The notes beneath the pieces were generated by a model. That model was not told the origin of the DNA, searched no databases, and saw nothing but the letters and a program-made list of their open reading frames with translations. From positions 1 to 14,244 of the forward strand of contig CAVHDO010000030.1 of NCBI GenBank assembly GCA_963634795.1: DNA of 14,244 bases. The letters run 5' to 3'. Made by a program: the position numbers and the translations under genes. Below are positions 12,456 through 14,244 of the stretch, piece after piece; position 1 is the first letter of the stretch, and each line of letters starts with the position of its first letter. Source of the DNA: UBA1822 sp963634795. GTDB lineage: Bacteria; Bacillota; Negativicutes; Veillonellales; Dialisteraceae.

Positions 12456-14244
12456 ATGAGCGAAATGAATAAGAAAAATTGGAAAGCATTGACGGCGGCA
12501 GTCGTGTTGGCGGTCGGCTTTTGGGGTGCGCCGCAGGGAGTGTGGGCGGCGACCTCCGTGAGTGGTGTTGGAACGACAGAGACATTTAATGTGAATAGCG
12601 CGACGGCATCGGGTAAAAATGCGACAGCGGTGGGAGATGACGCAAACGCTTCTTCTGAAGCTTCCGTGGCAATTGGTTATGGCGCTACTGTTTCTGATAA
12701 TACGACTGAGGATGGTACGAAAGCTTCGATTGGTGGTATTGCTATTGGAGGAGCGTATTATAGTCAGAGTAGGAAAGACATTGAAGGAGCACAAGTATAC
12801 GCAGAGGGCGGAATTGCAATTGGATCGGGGAGTCGGGTTACTGTCGATGCAGCCTATGGAATAGCAATAGGACGTCTTGCAAGTTCAATAGGCTTCGTAG
12901 GTGTAGCTGTCGGCGATGATGCTTTTGCAGGTAAATATGGGGTTGCAATCGGAAGTGACGCTAATAATTTCGTCATTGCCGGTGATTATGATTATAATGA
13001 GGACAGGTGTAGGTCGATTGCGATCGGATGGGATGCTACTACTTATAATTCTGACGCAATAGCGTTAGGGAGCCTTGCAAGTGCGTACTCTAGCAGTATA
13101 GCAATTGGTTTTTCTGCCGTCGCCGGTGTCAATCGCTCTGAAGGACTTGGAGCGATTGCTATTGGGGGTAATGTTGTGGATTATAGTGGAGAAAAGGCGG
13201 TAGGATTGGCGAGTGCAGCGAAGGCGACAGCTTCTCTTGGTGTAGCTTTGGGCTCTGGGACATCCGTGACGGCGGAGAAAGCGGTCGCACTTGGTGCTAA
13301 CTCAAAAGTGACAGCGAGTGAAGGGAATGTTGTCTCCGTTGGTTCTTCTGACACGAAGAATGGATTTACTCGTAAGATTATCAATGTCACCGCCGGGTCA
13401 AGCAAGAACGACGCGGCGAACTACGGACAGCTCGTCAAGAATACGACGTACACGGCTTCCAATGGATCTGTAACTATTCAAAATAACGCAAATGGAACCG
13501 CCTTCACGATCAACGGACTTACCGATGGTGTGATAAAGAAAGATAATACCGCGGCGATTTCCGGCGATACGGCGTACTCCTACTTGAACCCGACTGATGG
13601 CACTTTCGTCAAGAGCGGCGTGAGCACAGCGACCAACCTCAACGCGTTGGATAGTGCGATGGTTAAGAAAGAAGGCGAATTTGCAGTCGATAAAGACGGC
13701 AAAGTGACCGTACTGAACAATGCAGACGGCACCGCCTTCACCATCACTGGCCTGAGTACGGCAGATTCTAATATCGTCCGTGTGAATGAAACCGATTCCT
13801 CGCAGATTCTTGTAGGCAGAGGCGATACCTATGCCAATGTCAAGACCATCGACGTGAGCAACGGTGGTACGAACTACCGCAAGATCACAGGCGTGGCGGC
13901 AGGTGAAAACACTAATGACGCAGCCAACTACGGACAGCTCGCCAGCAATAACAACGGTAACGCCTATACGATGGATGAAAACGGCTATATCACCGTTAAG
14001 ACCAATGCAAACGGCGACGCCTTCAAGCTCAAGATCACGGACGTCGGTGCAGTGGCGGCCAATAACACCGGTTTCGTCAAAGGCGGCGATGTGTACAGTT
14101 ACGTAAGCCCGACGGAAGACGGCACCTACGTCAAGACCGGTGCCTCGAAAACCACGGCAGAAAATCTCAAAGCCCTCGATACCAAGATTGGTAAAGAGAT
14201 TGGCGTGGAAGGCGTGTATAACGCGACCGACGACGTCGAGACCC
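12456..14244 (+). CDS. Trimeric autotransporter adhesin (YadA-like), 5' part
   Basis: The frame is open for 596 codons and leaves the window, so the C-terminal membrane anchor is not seen. Residues 1-31 form a signal peptide (KK-containing start, hydrophobic core, GVWA cleavage). Residues about 48-300 are a YadA-type head of short repeats ending in AIG or similar (SVAIG, GIAIG, VAVG, SIAIG, AIALG). Two neck motifs follow at about 309-326 and 477-495, each ending DAANYGQL. Between and after them are stalk modules: residues 339-403 resemble 513-578 (NANGxAF, then YSY-P-DGT-VK-G, then NL-ALD), with a partial copy near 417-433. Such proteins trimerise on the outer surface and bind host or matrix. 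ATG at 12456 follows AAAGGATGG by 6-9 bases. The head is visibly more AT-rich in codon use than the stalk, suggesting mosaic origin. Confidence 0.92.
   Translation, partial: MSEMNKKNWKALTAAVVLAVGFWGAPQGVWAATSVSGVGTTETFNVNSATASGKNATAVGDDANASSEASVAIGYGATVSDNTTEDGTKASIGGIAIGGAYYSQSRKDIEGAQVYAEGGIAIGSGSRVTVDAAYGIAIGRLASSIGFVGVAVGDDAFAGKYGVAIGSDANNFVIAGDYDYNEDRCRSIAIGWDATTYNSDAIALGSLASAYSSSIAIGFSAVAGVNRSEGLGAIAIGGNVVDYSGEKAVGLASAAKATASLGVALGSGTSVTAEKAVALGANSKVTASEGNVVSVGSSDTKNGFTRKIINVTAGSSKNDAANYGQLVKNTTYTASNGSVTIQNNANGTAFTINGLTDGVIKKDNTAAISGDTAYSYLNPTDGTFVKSGVSTATNLNALDSAMVKKEGEFAVDKDGKVTVLNNADGTAFTITGLSTADSNIVRVNETDSSQILVGRGDTYANVKTIDVSNGGTNYRKITGVAAGENTNDAANYGQLASNNNGNAYTMDENGYITVKTNANGDAFKLKITDVGAVAANNTGFVKGGDVYSYVSPTEDGTYVKTGASKTTAENLKALDTKIGKEIGVEGVYNATDDVET

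Overview
The window looks like chromosome from a Gram-negative Firmicute (class Negativicutes; Selenomonas-, Megasphaera- or Dialister-like, genus not resolved). Two observations support this. The housekeeping genes have Firmicute-style signals: strong AGGAGG-type ribosome sites, TTGACA/TATAAT promoters and Rho-independent terminators. The right end carries a YadA-like trimeric autotransporter adhesin, which needs an outer membrane. The assignment is inferred from family content, not from a database search.

Layout. 1-616: no convincing gene; short repeats with a 7-bp period and a nested hairpin. 617-2005 (+): radA, DNA repair. 2006-2296: a repeat element with a bidirectional terminator inside it. 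2297-5328 (-): a GNAT acetyltransferase, a secreted DUF4127 protein with a Lys/Glu/Ala tail, and a TRIC/UPF0126 membrane protein; the last two form an operon. 5329-5597: a perfect-consensus promoter, an apparently independent small RNA of about 77 nt, and a separate promoter for tgt. 5598-6725 (+): tgt, queuosine tRNA modification. 6956-7663 (-): a Bax-inhibitor-1 family membrane protein, divergent from 7832-9372 (+), an AhpF-like thioredoxin reductase overlapping nth (endonuclease III). 9373-10020: a gene-free island built around a long imperfect inverted repeat. 10071-10147: tRNA-Pro(GGG). 10230-12056 (+): htpX, ndk and a PduO-type cobalamin adenosyltransferase, ending at a terminator. 12456 to the edge (+): the 5' part of the adhesin gene.

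Most coding content is ordinary core metabolism and repair. The unusual content is between genes: (i) a run of nine G inside the promoter spacer of the adhesin, a classic arrangement for phase variation; (ii) an unassigned structured small RNA with its own consensus promoter and terminator; (iii) many short arrays with the same 7-bp period but unrelated unit sequences, several beginning at a gene's stop codon; (iv) a dispersed hairpin element linked to one heptamer type, present in four copies here, with cargo of different length at its tip.
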